Positions 45,601 to 57,943 are shown, numbered from the stretch's first letter. The stretch is 64,000 bases of DNA from Anoplolepis gracilipes (GCF_047496725.1 NW_027328669.1:255001-319000); one strand, 5' to 3'. The notes: generated by a model not told the origin, from the letters alone. Numbers and translations: made by a program.

Positions 45601-48600
45601 ACTCACGAGCGTTGGCTTATTAGTTATCAAACACTCTGTATATGCATAAACACCATTGCATTGCAAGAGAAACAAAGACGACATTATTGTCTTTTCTTGT
45701 CATGTCTCACGGTGTTATCCATATAATCTATCGCCCTTCTGCGCTTTTTAAATATAGACAATCATATTCGTCAAAACTATGTTTTAAAAAATTTATATTT
45801 TTCCGTGAACTTTGTTTTGACGTATTTCTTATTTTATTAGAATTGGTGCTAAAGAGCTGGATTTTGTAATTTGACTGTTAAAAATTTATAATAAATTGTA
45901 CACTCGCTGATTTACATTCTATACTTTTAGCAATGCAAAAACCGATCATTCGTTTTCTGCATATTTCACTTCGAATAAAAACAATATATCTTTATACATT
46001 TTTTTTGTAAATCTAAAATTGATACTACATTATTTTTTATTAATTTAGAATTGGTGCTAAAGAGCCCAATTTTAAGTCCAAGAGAGCAATTTGGCTTTTA
46101 AAAATTTATAATAAATAAAAAATGATCTCATGGTCATATACTTTGAACCGTAACTAACCACACCGCTGTCTATCGAATTATGATTTTTCTTTTTTGATCA
46201 TTTATCGAAAAAAATCGAGTTTTAGCTTCAAAGAATTAATGCTGACTACGAATATCATAATTATAATGTTTTTTTATGCATATTTTGGTTGAAATATGCA
46301 GAAAACCAAACCTCCAGCCGACAAAGGTCTCCACAATGTCTTTCGATCCTTAATAACTGGCAAAAAGAAATCAAATTTGTTGTCAGTTATATTAAAACCG
46401 TTTTCTAAGTAAACAGAAAAAGTAACAACAAATTTAAACAAATAATAAATATTTTTGTATACATTAAGTCTATGTTTTATTTTTAATGAGGTTCAGTAGT
46501 TGTTTATTATATTGACTCATAAAGATTGGAGGCGGAAACTTTCCTTCTGTGAACTCAATTTTAGATTGTTTCAATCTAATCTGAAGTTGAGATTAACAAA
46601 TTTTTGGAATGCGGATGCCTTTTTCATCCTCGAATTCACTTTTTATCTTTAATGATACATTGTCGAAATTTCTAGAAAGCACATTTTTCATTTAGGTTTT
46701 TTAAGTGTTTATAAATATAATACTTTTTTAAGTATAAACAATGAATGCGACAGCTCTAAACTCTATTGAAAATTAAATTATTAAGGATTAGGTCTTATGT
46801 ATTATAATAATATTAAAATCATTGAAAGTGAGTCCCATAAACAAGGACTAGTAAAAAATGATTGTGCATCTCAAAGACCAGAAGCGTCCTTCGTGCAGTT
46901 TATACACTCACACATATATATACAGGGTGTCCCATTTTAATTCCTCCAGTGAAATATCTCGAAAAATATAGAAAATTCGAAAAAATGTTTCAGACAAAAG
47001 TTGTACGATTTTGAGGAGGCCATAAGATGGTACCATTGGTTTGACCTTGAATAGTTGTTTGAAGGTCATGTAAAGGTCACCTTGAATTTTTTAAATGAGA
47101 CACCCTATATATTATTGCATATTCTTGTAGCTTATCTCGAGAGCTTTCCAAAACACTTATGATAAAGTATTTTTCATTAAGTATATTTTGAGTTATTTTT
47201 TGAGTATTTTTTAAGTATTTTATGAGACTTGAAAGTTGCAATATTTTGACATAAAATACAAGATATCTCGTAAAATATTCATTTTTCGATTATCTTACCC
47301 TAATACTTTTATATATAGAATAATGAGACAAATCAATTGTGTACAGAAAACACATAGTTATCTTTAAGGAAAAATCTGAATTTGCAACTAGCAGTTACAC
47401 ATTTTTTCTTGAAATGAAAAAACATTTTATCATAGTGTTTTGGAAAGCTTTCGAAGTCAGCTACAAGAATATGTAACAAAAAATAAGGGGTGCCATTTAA
47501 AAAAATTGAGGTGACCTTCATGCGACTCTTCAAAGTCAGACCAATGGTATCATCTTATGGTCGCCTCGAAACCATACAACTTTTGCCTGAAACATTTTTC
47601 TCTCCCAGGCTTGGTTTTTCGAAATATACGACTGGAGAAATTAAAATGGGACACCCTGTATATATATATATATCATTTAGGATTTTAGTCCGCAAAATGT
47701 AGAGATAAAAATGATTATGTATCAGATGTTATCTTTTATTATTTTTTCAAGAATATTAAAAATTTTAATGATTATTGAGTCAGAATTAAGAGAAGGCATG
47801 TTCAAAATTAAACAAAATGATAAATATTAGAAAAAAATATAGTTTCTACATACTTTCTAAAGGAATGAATCCAATATTATATATAATGATTTTCTTAAAC
47901 TTGTATTATACAACTTTGATATTGTGTTTTCGATTTTATATTTTCACAGATTATTTTTAATATTTATATAAATTTACCTGATAATAAGTACGCACGTGCG
48001 CGTATATTCTCTCATGATAGCATACTTCTAGTTTCTAGCAAAATAATATTAAATAATATATATTTTCTTGTTAAGTTAAACTAAAAATCATATCACAAAT
48101 GTTTACAAAGCACAGTTTTTTTAAAATAAATGACAGAATAACAGAAAATCAAAACCGTTTTGAAAGGTAAATTAAAATATAATATTTTTAATTTGCAACA
48201 TTTATAAAGCTATATATATAAATCTCTTTAATACTTTCACTGAAAAGATAAATGTTATCCATTTTGGTAAGTTTATTTAGACAAAGAAACGAAGAAAAAT
48301 TGTTCAATTTTGCTAACAAATACGGATCGATCGACCCAATCGAGACGCGACAATGAACTACTTCGCGTTAAAAGCAGACAGAGGGTGTCGGTTGATACTT
48401 GTTTTCTGTTTTTGTTATTGCAGGCTGTTGATTTGCTTTATCGGTGTCTGCGGTCCCCGCATGGCTCCACTAAACCTGTAAGGCATGGTTTCTTTTGGGC
48501 ATTTAAACGCCACCTTCTCTTATGGGATCTACAATTCTTACTCTACGAGTCGCCAACCATTCTTTTTTTTAGACTAAACTTGAAGAAGACTTTGCCAATG

Positions 48601-49427
48601 CGGAGGAGCTGCGAAGTCTAGAGTCCACACTGGTGGTCAACTCCACCATCGCAACTGACAACAGCGGCAGCAGCGGCAACGGTGGCGGTGGTGGCGGTGG
48701 CGGTGGCAGTGGCAGTGCGTTGCAGCAACAATCGGAATCAATGATGGGACCGATATCTGTGATGCTGCCGTCGCTGTCCCCGCTACCGGGCGCGAACAAC
48801 GAAGGATCGCCAGGAGTGGCCACTCTAATACCGAGCACTACGACGCCTGCCGCGACACCGGTTATATCGATGCCACTGCCAACTACTTGCGTGCAGCCGC
48901 CCACGGTGGTCGCGACAGTGCTTGAAGGCGAGACACCCGTGGACATCGATGCCGAGACTATATCTATGTACTCTCCCATTTATACCGCAACCAAGGACGC
49001 CAAGTCACAGCTAGTGATGCAGATACAATCACGACCGAATAGTCATTCGTCACAGTCGCCCATTTCAGTCAGGAACTATCAGCAAATACAGGCCTCTATG
49101 CCAAGCTTGAACTTATTCGAGCCGGTGGAACAGCTGGAGCAACAGCATGCAAGTCAAATTAACGGCAAGAGACTAAATCATACGAATCCGATATCATCGC
49201 GACAGCAGAAAAGGCACGGCAAATCGCACCACGAGCAACTGTCGTGTCAATCGTCGCAGGACTACTCGACGTCTGCATCGATCCAGGTCGAGGCGACGAC
49301 TACATCGTCGCCATATCCGCACTTTGGCGATATCTCCTGGTCGAACTGTCATCCGGAACCATTGGCGGTCAGCCGGTGGCTTCGTATCTCGTCCAACCGT
49401 AAACAGTACAATTTCAATATTCACTGA
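40192..49427 (+). CDS. Atxn7: Ataxin-7, SAGA deubiquitinase-module subunit (five exons)
   Basis: Join 40192-40276, 41253-41309, 41435-41539, 43216-44114, 48573-49427: 666 residues, all GT-AG, phases agreeing at every junction. Ataxin-7 (yeast Sgf73) anchors the USP22/Ubp8 module to SAGA and acts in histone H2B deubiquitination in the nucleus. Residues 48-88 hold an N-terminal zinc finger (C-x2-C-x11-H-x4-H) after LYGFCPERDDFYGVVC. A Ser/Gly-rich low-complexity stretch (about 200-238) precedes the SCA7 domain (about 245-312), whose motif C-x10-C-x5-C-x2-H is complete. The C-terminal third is Ser/Gln/Pro-rich. There is no long polyglutamine. Start chosen at 40192 because MSGSDSPTFFHGQPWSSW reads as the conserved N-terminus; a TTG two codons upstream is not a start. 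Introns carry hairpins and transposons. Confidence 0.93.
41253..41309 (+). CDS. Atxn7: Ataxin-7 coding exon 2
   Basis: 57 bases between TTTTAG and GTAATT, encoding DEETEVQPSSSVTRLSSE. Length is a multiple of three, so it could be skipped without a shift. Confidence 0.8.
41435..41539 (+). CDS. Atxn7: Ataxin-7 coding exon 3 (zinc finger)
   Basis: 105 bases between TTTAG and GTACGT, encoding DIDLYGFCPERDDFYGVVC then EICNAIVKPQAFIQHM. The last His of the finger comes from exon 4 (ECRH). Confidence 0.92.
41800..41914. repeat. Near-perfect intronic hairpin, arms about 55 bp
   Basis: AAAGGCTAAAAGTGCTTTGTGCAA... folds onto ...TTGCGCAAAGCACTTTAGCC, continuing through TTAATTATTAATTTATAT / ATAAATTAATAATTA, with a 2-3-base loop. 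In the sense strand of ataxin-7 intron 3. Confidence 0.85.
42290..42815. repeat. Long intronic palindrome, arms about 180 bp
   Basis: The left arm (about 42290-42465: TTTTACATATCTATAATAC, GATATCTCTTAATAATTATA, AATTTGTGATTGTAATAGAA) is complemented by 42635-42815 at about 90 percent by eye. The centre is an (AT)n/(TTAAATT) palindrome with AT runs at 42536-42573 and 42595-42624. Between ataxin-7 exons 3 and 4. Confidence 0.85.
43216..44114 (+). CDS. Atxn7: Ataxin-7 coding exon 4 (SCA7 domain)
   Basis: 899 bases from GCCACAG to GTAAGC. It holds CRHPSGTASFPPPPNP, SKLKKTIQLPTPSS, the AGC/GGC-repeat Ser/Gly tract (43574-43690), the basic RRKRLKTDRSLLKDR, and the SCA7 core REYDPDRHCGVWNEETGKPC with SLTCKAH, VLGRSKTFDKLLAEHRAA. 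Overlapping frames on both strands here are shadows. Confidence 0.96.
44971..46353. repeat. TTAA-type inverted-repeat element, copy 2, in ataxin-7 intron 4
   Basis: GAGGATCGAAAGGAATGA at the left is complemented by GTCTTTCGATCCTTAA at the right. Internal phrases (GCAAGAGAAACAAAGAC, GGTCTCCACAATG) are shared with 37137-38183. About 580 bases of its length are the palindromic MITE at 45060-45638 inserted at a TA. Confidence 0.65.
45060..45638. repeat. Nested palindromic mariner-type MITE (family C), complete
   Basis: The outer element begins CAGGGTGTCTCATAACTAAC and ends TTATCAAACACTCTG, with about 148-bp arms (GAGCCAACGCTCGTGA..., ...TCACGAGCGTTGGC). At its exact centre sits an inner palindrome, 45209-45494, starting CAAGATGTCCGGTAATAATC and ending GATTATTACCGGACATCTTG. 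TA flanks both layers. Confidence 0.88.
46923..47658. repeat. Composite foldback MITE with CAGGGTGTCCCAT ends (family E), copy 1
   Basis: CAGGGTGTCCCATTTTAAT and ATTAAAATGGGACACCCTG between TA dinucleotides. The left arm is bounded internally by AATGAGACACCCTATA at 47095-47110, so each arm is itself a short TIR element. The spacer arms (CTTGTAGCTTATCTCGAGAG / CTTTCGAAGTCAGCTACAAG) are also inverted. In ataxin-7 intron 4. Confidence 0.85.
48424..48477 (+). CDS. Candidate cassette exon of ataxin-7
   Basis: 54 bases between a strong acceptor (TTGTTATTGCAG) and donor GTAAGG, phase 0 to phase 0, encoding AVDLLYRCLRSPHGSTKP in frame with exons 4 and 5. Inclusion would add 18 residues. Not recognised as conserved; splice sites are the only support. 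Confidence 0.35.
48573..49427 (+). CDS. Atxn7: Ataxin-7 coding exon 5 (terminal)
   Basis: 855 bases from a TTTTTTTTAG acceptor. Starts TKLEEDFANAEELRSLEST, then a poly-Gly run, Ser/Pro/Thr-rich sequence, Gln-rich VEQLEQQHASQ, basic SRQQKRHGKSHHEQ, and ends SPYPHFGDISWSNCHPEP, then SNRKQYNFNIH and TGA. Confidence 0.85.
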   Translation, partial: TKLEEDFANAEELRSLESTLVVNSTIATDNSGSSGNGGGGGGGGGSGSALQQQSESMMGPISVMLPSLSPLPGANNEGSPGVATLIPSTTTPAATPVISMPLPTTCVQPPTVVATVLEGETPVDIDAETISMYSPIYTATKDAKSQLVMQIQSRPNSHSSQSPISVRNYQQIQASMPSLNLFEPVEQLEQQHASQINGKRLNHTNPISSRQQKRHGKSHHEQLSCQSSQDYSTSASIQVEATTTSSPYPHFGDISWSNCHPEPLAVSRWLRISSNRKQYNFNIH

Positions 49428-51012
49428 CACAAGACCCCACCCACCCCGGGCTGAGGACTGTGCGTCGCGGGCATCGTTTGTCTACCTCCTTTCCTTCGCG
49501 ACACCACCCTCTCTTTCTTCGTCGTCGGCCATGTCGTTGTCGTCACCCTAGTCGTTGCTGCCACAGTCGATGTCGCGTCCACAGCCTATCAAAAGGGGAG
49601 GGGGGGGGGGAGAGAGAGAGAAGGGCTCTTGTTTTCGTCATTCATCGCTATAGAAAATGTGAGTATTTTGCGCAATCAATCGCAAAAAAAAAAATCTGAA
49701 ATGGCTTGGATAATGCTCCCAGCACGAGCCTCCAATACGCGATAATCTTCCGCTTTCGTGCGCGATATACACGAAGTTTTCAGCATCAAATCACGAGTAT
49801 GTCAAATGCTGTAGAATATCGAGAAAGGATTTCCAAACGATCCATCATACGATTGCCTATCTAGACGTATATCTGAACTCTTACTCCATGAAGAGAAGGA
49901 ACAGATGTATGTATTCCACTATTGTTTATTTGCTAAATTTTTAACGTATAAGATAAATAGACAGGAGAAGCTGAACATTGAATAATTAATAATATCGCGA
50001 CATCGCGTAAAATTTCTACACAGAATTTCCTACACAATGTACCGTTTGTTGTGTATTTCTTATACCGCTTGTATCGTAAAACATTCCGTCAATCCTTTTC
50101 TCTTAGTTATACGCATTATGACTATCTCACAATAATCATCAGGCCTGCGATTATTTTATTTCTAGATACTCTTCAAGATGTAAGAGTAAGAGACAGATAT
50201 AAGAGTTTGCGTTTTATATCTCGGTGAGATATAAATCAAGCGACATTGCGATTTAAATGTTGAATCTTTTTGCCAAAAACAATTGATAATCATGTGTATG
50301 CCGACGTGTATTTATTCGTGATTTTTTTAGTAGTTGAAATTGGGATTATCAGGCCGCGAATCACGAATTATTTTTATTATTTTGGTCATCATATTGACCC
50401 AGATAACTAAGCATGATTAATCATATTATTGTTATGTTGCCAATACTAGAGTTGTTGACAATATAACAGTAACCGACAGTTAACAATCTGAAAAGTTTGG
50501 AGAGTTTTTTTTTTAAACTCAAAATTATTTAAGAATTTCTTTTCGGTGTATCATGATTTATGAAATATCTTTATTTTTACATCTTGAAATGTAATTCCAA
50601 CATATTTTTTCCTAGTAAATTATTGAATATGTTGCTAAATTTTTTCATTAAATTAAAAATTAACAATTGCATATAGCATTTTATTGATCGATAAAATTAT
50701 AAGCACAGTCATTTTTACAAAATACCATCATATGCATTGTGCATTTTTTATCAAATTGTGCAGGAATTTTGTAAATAGATTGCAAATTATTGTCTCATAT
50801 TGTATATAGGAAAATGTTTAGCGTCGGCATATATACAGTTTTTGCGTAGAGATAAAAAGAGTTTCAATTTATTTCCTCTCATAAAAAAATGAATGGCGTG
50901 CAAATTGCACATATAGTTTATATGTATAGATATTTTTTTTATCGATTATGATCTTTTATCTTTCTTGTGTGTATTCTACGAACATGAGAAGAACGTCATT
51001 GTTCAACATTAT
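49428..51012 (+). other. Ataxin-7 3' flank / probable 3' UTR
   Basis: Initially GC-richer, with a G-run and GA stretch at 49595-49620, then AT-rich without genes. Several AATAAA-type signals lie further downstream (for example 58262), so the end of the transcript cannot be placed. Confidence 0.4.
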
Positions 51013-51040
51013 ACACACACACACACACACGCACACACAC

Positions 51041-51078
<38 letters not shown>
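51013..51078. repeat. (AC)n microsatellite
   Basis: Nearly pure CA repeat directly to the left of a MITE at 51083. A further short CA run resumes right of that MITE. Confidence 0.95.
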
Positions 51079-51082
51079 CACA

Positions 51083-51447
51083 CAGGGTGTCCCATAACTA
51101 TTAGTTATTTTAAAGGTTGAATATGCGCAGGAACGCAATATGCTCCTCACTCTTACTGTACATTTCCTCGGTTAAAATTCTATTTTAATTTTTTGATTAA
51201 ATAGTAAATAAATCAATAAATTGATAGATAAATAAATAAATGAATAAATAAATAAAGAGGAATAAATACAGTTAGAAATGTATTTAATTTCTGATTATTT
51301 TTTATTCTTATTATTTTGTTTATTTATTTTATTACTCGGTAAATAATGGTCTGAAAAGGTAATTTTGAATAAAAAATTCCTTTTCCAAAATCGAAAAATT
51401 CCACTTTCATTCTTCGAAGTATTAACTAAGATTTATGGGACACCCTG
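51083..51447. repeat. Mariner-type MITE with CAGGGTGTCCCATAA ends, inserted in (AC)n
   Basis: CAGGGTGTCCCATAACT at the left and TTTATGGGACACCCTG at the right. Only the terminal 17 or so bases are inverted. CA repeats on both sides show that it landed in, or beside, a microsatellite. Confidence 0.75.
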
Positions 51448-53892
51448 TATACACACACACACCCAACAAACAAACATATTCTTGTTTCTTTTTTATCATT
51501 GTCTGCCATAAGGTTATAATAGCAAAATCGTAGTTCCGAGTTACGATTTTCTCTTTTAACTTAATTTCATTTTAAATTACTGAGTGAGTTTCATGGCAAG
51601 ACGAGATCAGGTCGCGATGTAAATATTATAATTAAAAACATATTGAGTGATATTTTTTTTTTCTTTAATAAATTGTGAATATACAAATTGGAGAAACCAG
51701 TGATGTAGATGAAAATTTAAAATTTTATCGATATTGATATATGTATAATAATATCACAAAATAATATAATTTCTAATTATTCTGAGGCAATAACATTTAC
51801 TTGTGACAAATAATAATTTATATTTAAAAATGAATCTTTATAAAAAAATCTACTTTGTTTGCTTTTTCAATGATAGCGAGTTTGCTAACAATTTGAATTA
51901 AATATTATATTGCTCAAAAAGTCGACATAATTTTCCTCATATATAACTATACATAATTTAATATTTTAGGGCAATAGTTATAGTATTCAAATGTACTATA
52001 ACAAGATGCCTTTATGCCTAGCATATTGTAAATCAATAGACACAAATTGTTTAAATACAGTATAATATAAATGCAATACAAATTATTAAAAATTTTCCAA
52101 ATTTTCTTTTTTCGCTATTCTACAAAAATCTCATCTTTATGACGTACATAAGTTTATTTGATTTTTAGTGCTCTGCGTGACCAGTTGATTAAATAAATCA
52201 TAAGTCACTGTATAGGTTTGTCCGCGGATTTAGACAGACAGATTAGTGAGCTATATGATCCCGCTGTATTTTTACCTAAGATGATTATTTATATTTGTAT
52301 GTACTCGTTATAATTTGCATTCTTGCGCACTGCAGTTCTCTGATACCGAGTGAAAAGCGCGCAAAGCTAATCAGTAATGCGGCAGGATATGCGTATTTCT
52401 TATCATAGATTGTGATATTTGATTTTATTAATGATTAGTAGGATTACATATAATTGTACATGCGTCTTTATATTGTGTTCGACAGCAGAAACGTAGTGCG
52501 TTCTTCTTTTCTTCGCCATAAGAGGCGCTTTTCTCGTTTTCTCGCCTTGTTAAAAGAAGAAGAAGAAAAAGAATAAGAAAAAATATTAATCGCGTTGTTC
52601 TTTAGTCGCGTACTTGCATTATTAAATAGATTCCTTTAACTTAATATAAATGGAAAAAAATTAGGAAATGATAAAAATTAGGCCAATTTGTGCGAATATT
52701 TGCAGAATGAAGAAGAAGAGGAACATTGTATGTTTGTGTGTGCGTTAAGTTATAAAAAAATGCTGAATATTCTTCAATATACCGCACAGTATAAAGCGAT
52801 GTTTCACATCATCGTCACTGATCCTCTCGGCTACCTGAAATCGTGATAACTTGTATATAAATCGTGTAAACGATTAATTATTCATGTACCTATATCAATT
52901 AATCGCATAGTTATGTAAAACTTTATACATGTATAACAGACACATGTATACATATGTATATCTATGCAGATGCATTCAAAAAGAAAGGGGAAAGGGGGAA
53001 GAGATCTCTATTGAAACTCGTAGTCATTAAAATTCCGACGAGCTCTGACGAGCATCTCGCCTACGTAATTTTGTGCGCATCATGTATGCGAATATTCCGC
53101 ATATATATATAATGTCGCATTTAATATTAAATATGGTCCTCTCGATCCCTTAGAGCTACATCTACACGATACAAAAATCGCGCCAACGATGAAAATTATG
53201 CAACAATATTTAATGCCGCTTTCTTGATTCAAAACTTAATTTTTTTTCCTCTAACAATAAGTTAATGTGCGAGACGATGAATAGGCAGCTTTGCAAACAA
53301 TCGTTTTCCCGTTTCCCTGAAAAAAGAAACTACCCCGTGTATGTGTACCACATTTAGTGTTCATTGCTCGGCGCAAGACGATTGTACCGATAAATCTCGA
53401 GAAACGATGCGACACCGATAACGAGCGCCGTTACAAAGAATCTGCTTTTCCCAGTTTAAGAATTGGCTCGACCAATCAAAGCTATAGATTTTTTCACGTC
53501 ATTGTCCACAACTGTCCCGAGAGCAATAATATAGTATGGTCCACAACTAAGCGAATTGGTAGCAATAATTATTTCATTAACTGTAAGACACTAAGAAGGC
53601 GCATTTTCCAGTAGTTTTCACGCTCTTATTATCGTCGATAAAGCACAGAGAATGTTGATCGCGGTGCTGCAATTTCTTTAAAGCGATTTTGTACAAAAGA
53701 AGTCAATCGAAAGGGATTCGTAAAAAATTTTTATTTTGCGTGATTAAAAATTTCCGAAAAAATTTTGAAAAAAATTAAGAGTTGTAGAAATTTTTTTAAA
53801 TATTCCGTTATTAAAATAATATTCCTATACATTTTTAGTGAAAATAATAAATATTTTTTAGTAAAATATTAAATCTTTTTCTACTCCATATA
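51448..53892. other. Intergenic or 3' UTR, nothing recognised
   Basis: Mixed composition with GC-richer patches at about 52200-52560 and 53030-53640. The 85-codon frame at 53357-53614 shows no domain. Confidence 0.5.
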
Positions 53893-54019
53893 CAGGATAT
53901 TTCACACAAAATGTTACAAGATGTTTCCTTCGAAACTTGATGTCGTATAAAAAAATTTGCAGACAAAATTTATAGGTTTTCCAGAGAGAAAATATCTTGT
54001 AATATTTTGAAACACCCTG
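53893..54019. repeat. Short foldback MITE, 127 bp
   Basis: CAGGATATTTCACACAAAAT with TTACAAGATGTTTCC at the left, and GAAAATATCTTGTAATATTT with GAAACACCCTG at the right, between TA dinucleotides. Confidence 0.8.
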
Positions 54020-54515
54020 TATATTGCTGACACAATAGAAAAAGCTAAAGAAATGACAATTTTAAACTGATTCCGAAAGATTTCTATAAATCTTTTTTAA
54101 ATCGATCATTTCTTTTTACCGAGAGAAAAAAATGTATTTGTGTAAAAATACTAAACTACTTTATTATATAAAAAGATTTTTATTTTATTCTAAGAAAAAA
54201 AGAGCGAGAAGATAGGAAAAGAGAAAGAGAAAAGCGATAATTTTTTTCGACTCGATTTCTTCTTGCCTCATTAGTGCGCTAATGAAACGACTAGTATTTT
54301 AATTAATTCTGTCAGTGCGTAAAACTGTGGTGCAGTGGAAAGATATGTACGGTAGATTGATAAATCGATTAAGACTGAATATATCAATGAGACGGGGAGG
54401 GACTCGTCCAACGAATTAGATTATCGATGACTTAGCGAATTTTTTTTGTATAGATTCTTTTTCTTCAAATAGCAGGTATAATGTTCACACTTAATTCCCC
54501 AAGAGTGTATCAGTG

Positions 54516-54518
<3 letters not shown>

Positions 54519-54555
<37 letters not shown>
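54519..54555. repeat. (AT)n microsatellite
   Basis: Pure AT run. Confidence 0.9.
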
Positions 54556-54559
<4 letters not shown>

Positions 54560-55318
54560 TGTTTCATATCATGTTGAAACGTATGCACGTGTTACCGTGA
54601 TAGAATGAATGGTTGCTCTTTGGCACTGTAATTTACATAGAGGAGCTGAAAAAGAGAACAATCCCCGGCTTCAGATTTATTACAAAGCGCAAGATATTTT
54701 GTGGCATTTAATTTAAATATATGTTTTATATTTATTTGTGTAAATCGATATTTTTATTTGTCCGCTTACCTTACCCGTTTATTTTCTTTTGTCTCCATAC
54801 TTATATGCAAATAAATTAACGAATTTTTGTATAAGAATCAGGAAGATATGTACACTACGCAAAAAAATTAAAGGGCCACTTTCTTCCACATAAAATACCA
54901 ATATTCAAGTAGTTGCAACTTCTATTAAAAATCGGAATAAGATCAATAAAAAAGCGTCTCAAAGCATGAAGTTTCTAGTTTTAGAATCTTTAAATAAATT
55001 TCAATTCATTTTTTTTGTTACAAAATCACAGTGTAAGAAAGCGACGTCCGCCGATTAAACAAATTTTTTTAAAAGTTTGTCCAAGAATACCAAATTAAAA
55101 AAAATCCCAGCACGTTTTCATTAATGGGGTGTTAAAGAGCAGAGTTTTAGCTTTAATTTCTTTTTTTAACGAATGCTTTATGATTTTTTTTGTCGAGATA
55201 TTCATTAGTAAAGCAAAATCATGCTATTGACTTTGAACGCTTATAACTGGTGAAAAAATGATCGTCCTAATCATAATAATCATTAATTAAAGTTTATATA
55301 TATATATATATATATATA

Positions 55319-55614
55319 TACAAAGTGTCTGGTAATAATCGCCCCACCTCTCTAGGGCTGATAGAGCAGGTCAAACTGAACATAAAAGTCCTCTACCATT
55401 TTGCGATTTGCGCAATAATGATTAAAATATTAATTAAAAACGCTCAGCGTATGAGCGCGCGCCGTATATAGCATTCAGCATATGCTGAACATTTTAAATT
55501 AATATTTTAATAATTATTGCGAAAATCGCAAAATGGTAGAGGACTTTTATGTTCAGTTTGACTTGCTCTATCAGCCCTAGAGAGGTGGAGCGATTATTAC
55601 CGGACACTTTGTAT
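55319..55614. repeat. Palindromic mariner-type MITE (family C), inner form
   Basis: ACAAAGTGTCTGGTAATAATC to GATTATTACCGGACACTTTG, arms about 140 bp including AGGGCTGATAGAGCAGGTCA and its complement, centre CTCAGCGTATGAGCG..GCTGAA. Same sequence family as 45209-45494. Confidence 0.88.
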
Positions 55615-55632
55615 ATACATATACATATATAA

Positions 55633-56012
55633 TACCTAGGTAGAACATGAAACTCATAATGATATCATTATGACATCATCATGATTTTATTTATCACTTA
55701 AAAGTTACCTAAACAAAAATGATTAAAAAATGAGTTAAAAATAACAAAAAGAATCATAAGTTTTTAAGTTCAATAATGGCATATATAATGTTAAAAAGAT
55801 TATGTTGGTTAAATATAATTAAAATATACATGAATAATTAAATAAACAAGTAATTGCGTAATATATATATAAAAAATGATATTATAATATCAAAAATAAG
55901 TCACCAAAACATTGCCAAAAGTATATCAAATGAGATCATTATGATTTTTCTAAAATGACTTTTAGGTGACGTCATAATGATGTCATTATGAGTTTTATGT
56001 TCTACCTGGGTA
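55633..56012. repeat. Foldback MITE with TACCTAGGTAGAACAT ends (family G)
   Basis: TACCTAGGTAGAACATGAAA and CTCATAATGATATCATTATGA at the left pair with TCATAATGATGTCATTATGA and GTTTTATGTTCTACCTGGGTA at the right. About 380 bases, non-coding, inserted between a family C palindrome and a stray family C outer arm (56013-56085). Confidence 0.85.
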
Positions 56013-56568
56013 TTGTTTGCTGAGCGTTTTTAATTAATAGTTTAATAATTATTGCGCAAATCGCAAAATGGTAGAGGATTTTTCGGCTCAGGTTTCCACG
56101 AGGAATATCGCTATATAAATAGTGGACGCCAATTAAGAGACACCCATTATATCTTTCACTAGTTATACGTGTTCAAAGTCAATAGCATGATTTTGCTTTA
56201 CTAATGAATATCTCGGCGAAAAAAATTATAGAACAAAAAAAGTTCGTTAAAAAAAGAAATTAAAACTAGAACTCTGCTCTTTGCCACCCAATTAATGAAA
56301 TCGTGCTAGGATTTTTATTTAATTCGATATTCTTGGACAAACTTTTGAAAAATTTGTTCAATCTGACGTCGCTTTCTTACAATGTAATTTTGTAATGAGA
56401 AGAAAGAATTGAAATTCATTTAAAGATTCTAAAACTAAAAGCTTCAAGCTTTGAAATGTTTTTTTATTAATCTTAGATATTCCGATTATTTTTAAGGAAG
56501 TTGCAACTACTTGGAAATTGGCCTTTTTTATATGGAAGAAAGTAATCTTTTAATTTTTTTGCAGTGTA

Positions 56569-57943
<1,375 letters not shown>

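Larger units (their letters stand above)
54851..56568. repeat. Large foldback element with other MITEs nested inside (family F)
   Basis: TACACTACGCAAAAAAATTA at the left pairs with TAATTTTTTTGCAGTGTA at the right. The arms run about 400 bp: AGTAGTTGCAACTTC / GAAGTTGCAACTAC, AAGAAAGCGACGTC / GACGTCGCTTTCTT, GTCCAAGAATA / TATTCTTGGAC, AGCAAAATCATGCTATTGAC / GTCAATAGCATGATTTTGCT. The interior (about 55300-56100) is occupied by a family C palindrome, a third foldback element and a leftover family C arm. Confidence 0.88.

Noticed and set aside
47490..47702. Possible small gene
   Set aside because: Lies entirely within the right arm of a family E MITE and matches the 59054 frame in another copy.
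48569..49551. Minus-strand and shifted frames over ataxin-7 exon 5
   Set aside because: Shadows; the + frame joins in phase with exon 4 and ends at 49427.
53357..53614. 85-codon frame in the ataxin-7 3' flank
   Set aside because: No recognisable domain or splice context and an ordinary chance length for this composition.
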